Counted from the stretch's first letter, positions 55,456-63,498 are shown. The stretch: DNA of 64,000 bases from Rhizobium phaseoli (GCF_010668805.1 NZ_WUFT01000004.1:248001-312000); one strand, 5' to 3'. A program made the numbers and translations. Notes: generated by a model not told the origin, from the letters alone.

Positions 55456-55734
55456 TCAAAACTGGCTTCCAGGACTGCCGCTGATTTCCATCTTGTCACC
55501 TTGAATTGCGCAATCGATGATCACGGTGGCGATGAAACACATCCGAACAACCAGCAGGCAAAAGAACACCAAAGAGGTGGCAGCCGTCGCATAATGCTTC
55601 AAGGCTGAGCGCTTCGGCAGCCCTGCGGTGAATCTATAAAGGGCGTTTCTGGCGAGACGACCGACCGCCACGAGCAGGAACAATGCCGTGATGATATAGC
55701 CGCTTATCGAAGCTGCTCCTAACAACTGAAACAT
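55456..55734 (-). CDS. Hypothetical small membrane protein
   Basis: A 92-residue protein, if started at the ATG at 55734. Two hydrophobic segments (SISGYIITALFLLVAVGRLA and ATSLVFFCLLVVRMCFIATVII) are separated by a basic loop (LYRFTAGLPKRSALKHY). No family was recognised and the Shine-Dalgarno is weak. The frame is open further upstream to 55875, but that part (MGKLPPPTGRTLRLVPGG) looks non-protein-like. The membrane topology is the main reason to believe it is real. Confidence 0.45.
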   Translation of the reverse strand: MFQLLGAASISGYIITALFLLVAVGRLARNALYRFTAGLPKRSALKHYATAATSLVFFCLLVVRMCFIATVIIDCAIQGDKMEISGSPGSQF

Positions 55735-55877
55735 GACAAGACACCCGCACCAAGTGAAAAGCTCCGGTTTCGGAACTACGCCTTCAAGCCGACGAGACCA
55801 GGCAGAAATATGCCCATCGGATCCGCCCGGAACGAGGCGCAGCGTCCGGCCCGTCGGCGGTGGCAGTTTGCCCACGT

Positions 55878-56360
55878 CTAATCAGCCCGCTCTGCATTTG
55901 ACGTGGCGCGGTGGCTTAAAAGAAGAGATGTGGCAGCACGCCAGCGAGATGCCTTGACCGTGCTTGCAATCGACCTCTCGCCTGCCATCGGGGCTTTCTG
56001 GACTGCAGCAATCCTGCTTGTTCTTGACTCCGTGAGGGCAGCGATTCTTCTCAGAAATGCGTCGCTGTCGAATTCTTTCGCGGATTGAGCAGACTTTTTT
56101 GCCGGCTGGGCAGCATGGAAAAACACCTCCAGATTGATGACCGGTATCGGCTTGATGTTCCGGACCATATCGATATCCGACCGCATTGTTACGGCCAGAA
56201 AATATCGGTCAGAACGCAAGGCATCGAAGAGCTCCGGCACCGAGGATACAGCCGCCGCGGCATACCCGTTCTCATTCAATTTCGAGACGATATCGCAGGC
56301 AGCGCCTTTTGCGAGAAAGACGAGAATTGGTTTTTGCTGACTGCGTTGCGCGGAAGACAT
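55878..56360 (-). CDS. Hypothetical protein with a receiver-like N-terminal half
   Basis: A 160-residue protein. The first 85 residues (KPILVFLAKGAACDIVSKL, then FDALRSDRYFLAVTMRSD and IPVINLEVFF) have the alternating strand-helix pattern of a CheY-like domain, but the usual acidic pocket and phosphorylatable Asp are not evident. The C-terminal half is basic and Ser/Arg-rich. AGGAG lies ten bases before the ATG at 56360. No partner or family was recognised. It could be a divergent receiver or an unrelated Rossmann-like fold. Confidence 0.55.
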   Translation of the reverse strand: MSSAQRSQQKPILVFLAKGAACDIVSKLNENGYAAAAVSSVPELFDALRSDRYFLAVTMRSDIDMVRNIKPIPVINLEVFFHAAQPAKKSAQSAKEFDSDAFLRRIAALTESRTSRIAAVQKAPMAGERSIASTVKASRWRAATSLLLSHRATSNAERAD

Positions 56361-56467
56361 CACTGGCACACTCCTGACCTGTCGCCATAAGTGTAGCCCG
56401 CATCGACGCTTCCGTTTGTTCGGTTTTATTCGGTTTTATTGCGCCGGGGAGGTTCGCGAAGCTTTGA

Positions 56468-56914
56468 CTACAGCACCGCCCGGAGCCAGGGATGCAGTCT
56501 GTTTGTTCGCTTTTGCAGCAGCTTGTCGATCGATATCGATCCCGCGCCTGAAGCCGCCAGGACGAACATGCCGCCGGCGATCGCCAGGTCCTTCTCGAAA
56601 TGCAGCAGCTCGTTCTGGCTCGCAAAATTCGTGTGGAAGAGAAAGGCGGTCGCCAGGCAGAAGAGCGCCAATGCAAGCGCGCCAAGCCGGCTGAGGAAAC
56701 CTGCCGCAATAGAAAGGCCAGCGCCGATCTGAAGGACGATCACCGCAAGCGCAACCGGCGCCGACAGGCCGAGCGTTGCGAAAGTGTCGATGGTCGTGGC
56801 GATATTGGTCGCGAGAGACAACCCTTCATGCAGGAAGATCAGCGATAGCAGCAGCCTGCCCAGGAGAAGAACGAGATCGGCCAGTCGCAGCCGGCTTGGG
56901 GCGTTTTCCATCAT
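56468..56914 (-). CDS. DoxX-family membrane protein
   Basis: A 148-residue protein with four hydrophobic helices. DoxX features are LLLGRLLLSLIFLHEGLS near residue 15, IVLQIGAGLSIAAGFLSRLG near 62, and AIAGGMFVLAASGAGSISID near the end. GGAGG precedes the ATG. It is third in line after the MBL-fold and TPR genes, 59 bases from the latter, with a hairpin in between. DoxX proteins often go with oxidative or thiol stress functions. Confidence 0.85.
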   Translation of the reverse strand: MMENAPSRLRLADLVLLLGRLLLSLIFLHEGLSLATNIATTIDTFATLGLSAPVALAVIVLQIGAGLSIAAGFLSRLGALALALFCLATAFLFHTNFASQNELLHFEKDLAIAGGMFVLAASGAGSISIDKLLQKRTNRLHPWLRAVL

Positions 56915-56929
56915 ATCCTCCGGTTTGAG

Positions 56930-56958
56930 AAGAGCAGGCGGTTAGCCCGCCTGCTCTT
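56930..56958 (-). other. Intercistronic hairpin between TPR and DoxX genes
   Basis: AAGAGCAGGCG (56930-56940) pairs perfectly with CGCCTGCTCTT (56948-56958) around a seven-base loop. No T-run follows on the minus strand, and the DoxX Shine-Dalgarno comes right after. It may cause partial termination or protect the upstream mRNA. Confidence 0.65.
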
Positions 56959-56973
56959 ACATTCATATACTCG

Positions 56974-57435
56974 TCAATTCCCACCCTTGGCCGTAATGGC
57001 CTTTTGTAGATCGTCGAGTTCCTCGCAGCCACTCGGGCAAAGTTGCTTCAGTGATGACACCTGCTCCTCGGCCTTCGCCATCTCGCCCGTTTCAACATAG
57101 AGTTCGCCGAGATATTCACGTGCTGCCTTGTGGTCGGGCTGAAGCTCCAGCGCCTTGGTGTAGTAGGTCAGCGACGTTCTGTAGTCGCCCGTCTTGCGCA
57201 GCGTATATCCCATCAGATTATAGACATCTGCCTGCTGGTTGTCCTCGGCAAGGCCGCGAAGCTCCGCCAGGGCGCCGGCATAGTCCTTGGCATCGATCTT
57301 GGCGCGCACCGAGGTCAAGTCGGGAGCGTCCGTCGATTGCATGTTGTCGACGGCAAAGGCGGGAAGCGCCGTCACCGCGGAAAAGCCCGCGCATATGGCA
57401 CAAAGCCAGATGAATCCGAGAATTGCATATTTCAT
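56974..57435 (-). CDS. Periplasmic TPR protein
   Basis: A 153-residue protein with a signal peptide (MKYAILGFIWLCAICAGFSA, cleaving near ALPAFA). Three TPR-like units follow; the clearest is YNLMGYTLRKTGDYRTSLTYYTKALELQP near residues 82-110, then AREYLGELYVETGEMAKAEEQ. Two cysteines (LCPSGCEEL) near the end could form a disulfide or metal site. AAGGAG lies seven bases before the start. It is 20 bases downstream of the MBL-fold gene and clearly in the same operon. Confidence 0.83.
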   Translation of the reverse strand: MKYAILGFIWLCAICAGFSAVTALPAFAVDNMQSTDAPDLTSVRAKIDAKDYAGALAELRGLAEDNQQADVYNLMGYTLRKTGDYRTSLTYYTKALELQPDHKAAREYLGELYVETGEMAKAEEQVSSLKQLCPSGCEELDDLQKAITAKGGN

Positions 57436-57455
57436 GGTGGTCTCCTTTCGGCCTT

Positions 57456-58430
57456 TCAGGCCCGGACTGTCGGTGTAAAGCCATAGGCATTGCCGTCCTT
57501 GACGAACGTGCCCGAGCCGGGGAAAGGGAAATGCGAGCCGCAGATCGCGATATTGTCGGCGATGATGCGGTCGATCAGGCGCCGGCGCGTATCGACGGCC
57601 ATCGGCCCGTCCTGGTCGTAGCTGCCTTCCCATTCGGGATGCGGCGCGAGCAGGGCCGGCACATACATGATGTCAGCCGAGACAAGCAGTTGCTTGCTGC
57701 CCGAGGCGATGAGATAGGCGGAATGGCCGGGCGTATGGCCGGGCGCGGCGACAAGCTGCATGCCGGGGGCAACTTCTGCGCCGTCGACGACGAGCTTCCA
57801 ATTCTTCCATTTCGGGAACACCTCGGCGATGCGCTTGCCGGCCGGCTTTCGGCCTTCGGCGAGCTTTTCGACCCGGCCGGGTTCCGTCCACCAATTGTAT
57901 TCGACGGCGTTGACGATGAGTTCGGCGTTCGGGAAGACGGGATCGTTCGTTCCCTTTTCCATCAGTCCCCAGACGTGGTCTGGATGGAAATGCGAGAGCA
58001 TGATCGTATCGATCTTCTTATAGTCGATGCCGGCAGCCGCCATGTTCGCCGGCAGGTGCGTGGCATTTGCCTGCCATTGACCGACGCCCGAGCCGGCGTC
58101 CATCATGATCAGACGATTGCCGAGCTTCAGGACGACCACCGTCAACGGGATCGGCATGAATTCGGTGGTGAGCCCGGCCTTGGAAAGCGCCTCCTTGGTG
58201 TCCTCGATCGAAGCGTTCTTGATGAAGGTCGGGTCATGCGGCTTTTTCCAGATACCGTCATAGATCGCCGTGACCTCGACATCCCCGACCTTGTATTTGT
58301 AGAAGCCGACCATCGGCTCCAGCGGCGTCGCGGCGAGCGCCGGCATGACGAATTCGAGCTTCGACGACAGACCGAATGCAGCCGCCGCGGCAGCCGATCC
58401 GAGGACCGCGCGACGTGACATGGTAAACAT
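57456..58430 (-). CDS. Secreted metallo-beta-lactamase-fold hydrolase
   Basis: A 324-residue protein. The N-terminus MFTMSRRAVLGSAAAAAAFG is a twin-arginine-type signal. The zinc motif HxHxDH is present in MLSHFHPDHVWG near residue 140, with further ligands in AAPGHTPGHSAYL and in the closing ICGSHFPFPGSG. Such enzymes hydrolyse lactones, thioesters or sulfonyl compounds in the periplasm; the substrate is unknown. GAGGAGG lies eight bases upstream. It heads an operon with TPR and DoxX genes and faces the ECF sigma gene across paired promoters. Confidence 0.88.
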   Translation of the reverse strand: MFTMSRRAVLGSAAAAAAFGLSSKLEFVMPALAATPLEPMVGFYKYKVGDVEVTAIYDGIWKKPHDPTFIKNASIEDTKEALSKAGLTTEFMPIPLTVVVLKLGNRLIMMDAGSGVGQWQANATHLPANMAAAGIDYKKIDTIMLSHFHPDHVWGLMEKGTNDPVFPNAELIVNAVEYNWWTEPGRVEKLAEGRKPAGKRIAEVFPKWKNWKLVVDGAEVAPGMQLVAAPGHTPGHSAYLIASGSKQLLVSADIMYVPALLAPHPEWEGSYDQDGPMAVDTRRRLIDRIIADNIAICGSHFPFPGSGTFVKDGNAYGFTPTVRA

Positions 58431-58503
58431 GGATATGCCTCCTCTTGTTGATGGCATTTCTGGTGGCGAAGACTGGAATTGGTCAGATGCCCTCGCTGCC
58501 GAA

Positions 58504-58532
58504 CTAGATCGCTGGCGAAGCCGGCTTATTCC
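58504..58532 (-). promoter_or_regulatory. Candidate ECF promoter for the MBL-fold operon
   Basis: Read on the minus strand, GGAATAA (58532-58526) is followed by 15 bases and then GATCTAG (58510-58504). The same two blocks with identical spacing occur in the opposite direction at 58634-58662. The expected transcript start is about 65 bases before the MBL-fold start codon. The GGAAT block is typical of ECF sigma -35 elements. Confidence 0.65.
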
Positions 58533-58633
58533 CAGTCTCGGGAGTTATTTCTTCAAGCTGTTGAAAACGTTTTCCGATTTCTATCACGTGCGACTGACGT
58601 CCCACCGCATGCATAAAAAAATGGCGTCGCAGT

Positions 58634-58662
58634 GGAATAAAACCGTGTGCCGATCGGTCTAG
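58634..58662 (+). promoter_or_regulatory. Candidate autoregulatory ECF promoter
   Basis: GGAATAA (58634-58640), 15 bases, then GGTCTAG (58656-58662). It differs from the divergent copy at 58504-58532 by one base in the 14 block positions. It lies about 70 bases upstream of the sigma factor start. The region 58431-58731 holds these two promoters and no gene. Confidence 0.65.
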
Positions 58663-58734
58663 ACGGCAAGGGACCGCATTGCATGCCTGTGGGTCTCACG
58701 CCTAAATTCGGCTGCTGTTGAGGCAGGGAGAATG

Positions 58735-59484
58735 ATGACAAACGCTCAGATCACCTATCCCTTCGGATCGAACGGCTGGTTGCTGCTGGGCCGGCAACCG
58801 TCGAAGACCCGCATTCGACCGTCGCCGCTGGCCGTGCTTCTCGGCGGCGCTGTACGGTTATTCCACCTCATGGTCTCGGAAAAATCGAGCAGCGATCGGG
58901 TCGCTTCGGCAGCCGATGCGATCGTGCAGCATGAGTTCATGCAGCGCTTTCAAGACATGATCGTTCCCCATCTTGACGCGGCGTATAATTTTGCCCGTTT
59001 CCTCAGCCGCGATGCGGATGCCGCACAGGATATTGTCCAGGAAGCGTTCCTGCGCGCCTATCGCAATTTTGAAACCTATCGTGGCGGCGATCCGCGCGCC
59101 TGGCTCTTTGCCATCATCAGGAACTGCTGCCATGTCTGGCGCCAGCAGGATCGACGCAAAGCGCGGTTCGAGCAGCCTTTGGGCAATGACGGCTACGCTG
59201 ACCCCGATGAAGGTGGCGAATACCAGATCGCCTCGGAGGAGGATTCGCCGGAGACGGCGACGATCCGGCGAAGCGAACAGCAGCGCGTACGTGCAGTTAT
59301 CAGCCGACTTCCGGAGGCGATGCGGGAAATCCTTGTCTTGCGCGAGCTTGAAGATCTTTCCTACCGGCAGATCGCGGAGATCATCGATGCGCCGATCGGC
59401 ACGGTCATGTCGCGGCTTGCCAGGGCGCGGCGTGAATTTGGCGAAGCCTGGGATGCATGCGGCAAAAGCGAGACGGCAGGATGA
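58735..59484 (+). CDS. ECF-type RNA polymerase sigma factor
   Basis: A sigma-70 family protein of 249 residues from the ATG at 58735 (GGGAG four bases upstream). Region 2 reads AYNFARFLSRDADAAQDIVQEAFLRAYRNF with AWLFAIIRNCCHVWRQQ, and region 4 reads LPEAMREILVLRELEDLSYRQIAEIIDAPIGTVMSRLARARREF. About 45 N-terminal residues before VSEKSSSD do not look like sigma factor; an ATG at 58870 would remove them (204 residues) but has no Shine-Dalgarno. The stop overlaps the anti-sigma start (ATGA). Confidence 0.9.
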   Translation: MTNAQITYPFGSNGWLLLGRQPSKTRIRPSPLAVLLGGAVRLFHLMVSEKSSSDRVASAADAIVQHEFMQRFQDMIVPHLDAAYNFARFLSRDADAAQDIVQEAFLRAYRNFETYRGGDPRAWLFAIIRNCCHVWRQQDRRKARFEQPLGNDGYADPDEGGEYQIASEEDSPETATIRRSEQQRVRAVISRLPEAMREILVLRELEDLSYRQIAEIIDAPIGTVMSRLARARREFGEAWDACGKSETAG

Positions 59485-60281
59485 GTGGAGCCCAACAGAA
59501 AGGTTGCCCGGAATGGCGCGTCATGCTGCACGGCTTCGTCGATGGCGAACTCGATTCCGTCCATGCAGCGCAATTCGAGGACCATCTTGCCACCTGCGCG
59601 AATTGCCGGGCGGAGATGGAAAGGGTCCGCGGCGTGAGAGAGATCATCGATCAGGATGGCATCAAGTGGAAGCCGCCGGTGGCGCTGCGCTCGCAAGTGC
59701 TGTCAATGCTGTCTTTCGAACAGTCGGCAGTGGTATCCAGCCTGCCGCTGCAGCGTCAGGCGTCGGTCTGGCGCCGCGCCCTGGATTTCTTCCGGCAATG
59801 GAGCTTCGTGCCTTCGCTGGCGGCATTGGCGGCAGGCGCAATCCTGTTCGCCAGCGCGCCATCGCAGACGATGCTTTTGCAGGACCAGATCATGGCAAGC
59901 CATGTCAGGTCGATGATGGCCGATCATCTGACCGACGTGCTGACCTCGGATCAGCACACGGTAAAACCCTGGTTCAACGGCAAGATCGATTTTTCGCCAC
60001 CGGTCAGCGATCTCTCCAAGGATGGCTTTCCGCTGATCGGCGGGCGTGTCGACTATATCGGTGATCGCGCCGTTGCTGCCCTCGTCTACCGGCGCCACGG
60101 CCATGTCATCAACCTGTTCATCTGGCCCGCGGCATCGGCCGCCCAGACGACGACGGTGCATGATGGCTACAACATGACGCAATGGTCGGACGGAGGGCTG
60201 GTGTTCTGGGCAGTTTCGGATGTCGCCGCAGGCGACCTGGCCGAGTTCGAGACCTTTTTCAGGGCGGCGGCGAAGGGTTAG
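59481..60281 (+). CDS. Membrane-anchored zinc-finger anti-sigma factor
   Basis: A 266-residue protein. The N-terminal anti-sigma zinc motif HxxxCxxC is His35-Cys39-Cys42 in FEDHLATCANC. One membrane helix (SFVPSLAALAAGAILFASAP) lies near residues 105-125, and the rest is probably periplasmic. It would hold the sigma factor at the membrane until a signal acts. Its start overlaps the sigma stop, giving coupled synthesis. The zinc cysteines could make it redox-sensitive. Confidence 0.9.
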   Translation: MSGAQQKGCPEWRVMLHGFVDGELDSVHAAQFEDHLATCANCRAEMERVRGVREIIDQDGIKWKPPVALRSQVLSMLSFEQSAVVSSLPLQRQASVWRRALDFFRQWSFVPSLAALAAGAILFASAPSQTMLLQDQIMASHVRSMMADHLTDVLTSDQHTVKPWFNGKIDFSPPVSDLSKDGFPLIGGRVDYIGDRAVAALVYRRHGHVINLFIWPAASAAQTTTVHDGYNMTQWSDGGLVFWAVSDVAAGDLAEFETFFRAAAKG

Positions 60282-60327
60282 AGCCTTTTCCTGGTCAGAG
60301 CTCAATCTGACCGGGAAAGGCTCTAAA
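60278..60327. terminator. Long hairpin between convergent genes
   Basis: TTAGAGCCTTTTCCTGGTCAGA (60278-60299) in effect pairs with 60306-60327 across a six-base loop, with one or two mismatches in 22. The stop codons of the anti-sigma gene (60279-60281) and of the convergent DUF1345 gene (60325-60323) both lie inside the stem. It resembles a dispersed repeat (see 7654-7760) acting as a bidirectional terminator. Confidence 0.75.
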
Positions 60328-60991
60328 GCAGGCTCGCTCCGACATTGATCGCCAGCGCCAGAATCGTCGTATTGAACAGGAAAGACAGCACGGCATGCAG
60401 CAGCGTCAGCTTGCGCATGCTGGTCGAACTGACCGCGACATCCGCCGTCTGCGCAGCAACGCCGATCGTGAAGGAGAAGTAGAGGAAATCCCAATAGCCA
60501 GGTTCTTCGATTCCGTCAGGAAACTTGAGGCCACCCTCCTCGTCCGCCCCACCATAGAAATAATGGGCATAATGGATGGTGAAGAGAGTGTGCAGAAAGA
60601 TCCAGGAGATCAGGATCGTCAGCACCGCGGCCCCTGCCCGGGCCAGCGCGACGTCAGGTGTCGCTTCCTTGATCGAATGAAGCTCGAGGCCGATACCGGC
60701 GACGCTGGCAAGTGCTGCACCGATCGAAAGAGCCAGCAGGACGGTGTCGGAGAAATCGAGATCCGCGGAGCGTTTCCGGATGCTTTCAACCGTTGCCCGC
60801 AGCATCTTGCGCCAACTGAGCACGACAAAAACGCCGGCGCTGACATTCCAGCCGAACAAGATGTTGCCGGCGCTGACGTCGCGCGAGGTCACAGCCAAGA
60901 AGACCACCAGTCCGGCCAGGATAGCGATGATGAAGCTCGCATGCTTGTAGGCAAATGCCGCCAGCGAACTTGCCCGTTTCTCACCCGCCAT
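60323..60991 (-). CDS. DUF1345-family membrane protein
   Basis: A 222-residue protein with about five hydrophobic helices. The DUF1345 pattern is visible in FGWNVSAGVFVVLSWRKML and in the C-terminal GYWDFLYFSFTIGVAAQTADVAVSS, which is the most conserved segment of the family. The ATG at 60991 has GGAG six bases upstream. Function is unknown. It is convergent with the anti-sigma gene, and its stop lies within their shared hairpin. Confidence 0.87.
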   Translation of the reverse strand: MAGEKRASSLAAFAYKHASFIIAILAGLVVFLAVTSRDVSAGNILFGWNVSAGVFVVLSWRKMLRATVESIRKRSADLDFSDTVLLALSIGAALASVAGIGLELHSIKEATPDVALARAGAAVLTILISWIFLHTLFTIHYAHYFYGGADEEGGLKFPDGIEEPGYWDFLYFSFTIGVAAQTADVAVSSTSMRKLTLLHAVLSFLFNTTILALAINVGASLL

Positions 60992-61030
60992 ATTGGTCTC
61001 CAACTGCATATGCCTTTGATAACAGCATGA

Positions 61031-61063
61031 AAAAGGCGCGCCTGCCAGCGGCAGCCGCGCCTT
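61031..61063 (-). terminator. Intrinsic terminator after transaldolase
   Basis: AAGGCGCG (61033-61040) and CGCGCCTT (61056-61063) form the outer stem and CTGCC/GGCAG the inner one. On the minus strand the stem is followed by TTTTTC, 20 bases after the transaldolase stop. Confidence 0.8.
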
Positions 61064-61083
61064 CGATTGCATGCCGGACCTTA

Positions 61084-62049
61084 TCAGGCGGCGGCGAGCT
61101 GCAGTTCCTTCTGCACCATGGTGCGCAACGTTCCCAGATCCTTGGCGAAGGCGCGAATGCCTTCGGCGAGTTTTTCCGTCGCCATCGCGTCTTCGTTCAT
61201 CATCCAGCGGAAGGTCTTCTCATCGACAGAGACCTTCGGATCCGGCTTGCGGCTCTCCGGCGAGAGCTTACGCTCCAGCTTGCCTTCATCCTTGGCAAGC
61301 TCGTCGAGCAGGTTCGGGCTGATGGTCAGGCGGTCGCAGCCGGCAAGGGCTTCGATTTCGCCGGCGCTGCGGAAGGAGGCGCCCATGACGATCGTCTTGA
61401 TGTCGTTCGCCTTGTAGTAGTTGTAGATTTCACGGACGGAGATGACGCCCGGATCCTCCTCGGCCGTGTAGTCCTTGCCGGTTGATTTTTTGTACCAGTC
61501 GAGGATGCGGCCGACGAAGGGCGAGATCAGGAACACCTTGGCATCGGCGCAGGCGATCGCCTGGGCCTTGCTGAACAGAAGCGTCAGGTTGCAGTCGATG
61601 CCTTCCTTCTGCAGCACTTCGGCGGCGCGGATACCTTCCCAGGTGGAAGCGAGCTTGATGAGGATGCGGTCCTGACCGATACCGCGATCCTTGTAGGCGG
61701 CGATGATCGCGCGCGCCTTGGCAAGCGAAGCCTCGGTATCGAAGGAAAGATCGGCGTCGACTTCGGTCGACACGCGGCCCGGGACGAGCTTCACAAGGGC
61801 GGCGCCGACCGAGATGGCGAGGCGGTCGGCGACGGCGGAAGAAACGGCTTCAGGATTGCCACCCTGCTTCTTGCCCCAGGCGACGGCTTCCTTGATGGCA
61901 TCGGCAAACATCGGCGTACCGAGGGCTTTGAGCACGATGCTCGGGTTCGTCGTGCAATCGACAGGCTTCAGGCGGGCGACGGCTTCGATATCGCCAGTGT
62001 CGGCGACGACGGTGGTAATCTCGCGGAGTTGGTCAAGCTTGGATGTCAT
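61084..62049 (-). CDS. tal: Transaldolase
   Basis: A 321-residue class I transaldolase of the TalB type. The signature [12 protein letters not shown] is near residue 30. The Schiff-base lysine lies in [15 protein letters not shown] near residue 130, and [17 protein letters not shown] follows. It exchanges dihydroxyacetone units in the pentose phosphate pathway, linking the xylose and KDPG genes nearby to central metabolism. The ATG at 62049 has AAGGA eight bases upstream. It is divergent from a SorC-family regulator. Confidence 0.95.
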   Translation of the reverse strand: MTSKLDQLREITTVVADTGDIEAVARLKPVDCTTNPSIVLKALGTPMFADAIKEAVAWGKKQGGNPEAVSSAVADRLAISVGAALVKLVPGRVSTEVDADLSFDTEASLAKARAIIAAYKDRGIGQDRILIKLASTWEGIRAAEVLQKEGIDCNLTLLFSKAQAIACADAKVFLISPFVGRILDWYKKSTGKDYTAEEDPGVISVREIYNYYKANDIKTIVMGASFRSAGEIEALAGCDRLTISPNLLDELAKDEGKLERKLSPESRKPDPKVSVDEKTFRWMMNEDAMATEKLAEGIRAFAKDLGTLRTMVQKELQLAAA

Positions 62050-62351
62050 GGTCAATATCCTTGTTGAACTTGGGCTGCGACCGGCACGAGTTCCGCCCGG
62101 TAAAGGTGATCTATCGACAGGTTATTTGCATGCTGCAGGCGAAAATGCGCGCATCCGTCACGGATGATTCATAAACGTGAAGGACAGTAGCCGTGTTCCC
62201 GCGGGCAAACCGCACGCCGAACGCAAGCGATATCGCCTGCGGCTGGAAGGCCGGTCGTGACTTTGGGCATGCCCGCACTATGTCCTCCTCGGACGGACAG
62301 GAACGACTTGTATCACCCGGACTATCGCCATTCGCCCAAGGAAAAGTCAAG

Positions 62352-62384
62352 GACATTTGTGCATTTCAATTGACATAAGTGTCA
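62352..62384. promoter_or_regulatory. Repeated motif upstream of the SorC-family gene, possible operator
   Basis: GACATTTGTG (62352-62361) and GACATAAGTG (62372-62381) are direct repeats 20 bases apart, and TGACATAAGTGTCA (62371-62384) is a perfect palindrome apart from its four-base centre. The 423 bases from 62050 to 62472 otherwise show no gene. The position suits an operator for the divergent genes. Confidence 0.5.
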
Positions 62385-62472
62385 CACCCGTCATTATCCC
62401 CCGCAACAAGCGCGTCGTCGCAACCTCTCGCCTCAATGAGGGGTCTAAGGCCAGGAATTGTGCGGAGGAGAT

Positions 62473-63498
62473 GTGGTCAAGCTTAAACGCGGCACGCACA
62501 CGGCCTTTTCGGAAGCATCCTCACTGCGGCTGCGGGCGGCATGGCTCTATTACAACGAGGGCTTGACCCAGAAGGACGTCGCCGAACAACTCGGCATCAG
62601 CCGCACCACCGTGATCCGCCTGCTCGACGAGGCGATGAAGCGCAGCGAAGTCCAGATCTGGATCAACGATTCGATCGGCGACTGCGTCGAGCTTTCGGTG
62701 AGACTGGAGCGCGCCTACGGCCTCGACGAGGCGATTGTTGTACCCGCACCGGTCAATAACGACGTCAATGCGTTGGCGAAAAATGTCGGTCTGGCGCTTG
62801 GCCAGTTCCTCTCCGAAGCCATTCCCGACGATTACACCATCGGCGTCGGCTGGGGCCGCACCATGACCGCCTCGCTGTCGAGCTTCCGGCCGCCACGCCG
62901 CGCCAATTGCAAAATCGTCTCGCTTCTGGGCGGCATCGTCGCCGTGCACCAGACAAACCCGATCGATTTCACATGGCGGCTGGCAAATCAGCTCGGTGCC
63001 GAGTGTTACATGTTCCTGGCACCGCTTCTCGTCGATTCCATCGAGACGAAACGCAATCTGATCGAAAAATGCGGGTTGGACACGATTTACCGTCTCGCCG
63101 AAAACCTCGATCTGGCGATTGTCAGCTGCGGCGACATCGGCCCGCATTCGACCTCGCTGTCGGAAGGCTGGATCTCGAAGGCCGAGCTGCAGGAGTTGAT
63201 CGACGCCGGCTGCGTCTGCGACACCATGTTCAATTTCCTCGACGAGAACGGCAAGTCTGTCGACCACTCGATCAATCGCCGTGTCATGTCCGTCGATCTA
63301 GACACGCTGAAAGAGGCCAAGCATATCGTGCTCTCCTCCGGCGGCGCCCACCGGGCCGTCGCCATACGCGCCACCATCAAGCGCATCGGGTGCAACACGC
63401 TGATCACCGATGAAAGTGCCGCACGGGCATTGCTGGAATTAGCTGAGACATTAACCTCCGGCACTTCTCCCCAGCGGGGAGAAGTGCCGGAGGGTTAG
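62473..63498 (+). CDS. SorC/DeoR-type sugar-binding transcriptional regulator
   Basis: A 341-residue regulator. An N-terminal helix-turn-helix (YYNEGLTQKDVAEQLGISRTTVIRLLDEA) is followed by a SorC-type sugar-phosphate-binding domain (DDYTIGVGWGRTMTASLSSF, AVVSCGDIGPHSTS-like, and the final ITDESAARALLE). I chose the GTG at 62473, which has GGAGGA just upstream. The last 14 residues (SGTSPQRGEVPEG) are encoded by an intergenic palindrome, so the tail was probably added by repeat insertion. It faces the transaldolase gene and may control it or a sugar pathway outside the window. Confidence 0.88.
   Translation: MVKLKRGTHTAFSEASSLRLRAAWLYYNEGLTQKDVAEQLGISRTTVIRLLDEAMKRSEVQIWINDSIGDCVELSVRLERAYGLDEAIVVPAPVNNDVNALAKNVGLALGQFLSEAIPDDYTIGVGWGRTMTASLSSFRPPRRANCKIVSLLGGIVAVHQTNPIDFTWRLANQLGAECYMFLAPLLVDSIETKRNLIEKCGLDTIYRLAENLDLAIVSCGDIGPHSTSLSEGWISKAELQELIDAGCVCDTMFNFLDENGKSVDHSINRRVMSVDLDTLKEAKHIVLSSGGAHRAVAIRATIKRIGCNTLITDESAARALLELAETLTSGTSPQRGEVPEG
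63455..63493. repeat. Perfect palindrome overlapping the 3' end of the SorC-family gene
   Basis: CCTCCGGCACTTCTCCCC (63455-63472) pairs perfectly over 18 bases with 63476-63493 around an AGC loop. The CTTCTCCCC/GGGGAG theme is shared with the intergenic repeats at 24916-25054 and 32774-32891. The stop codon lies just beyond it at 63496-63498. Confidence 0.85.
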
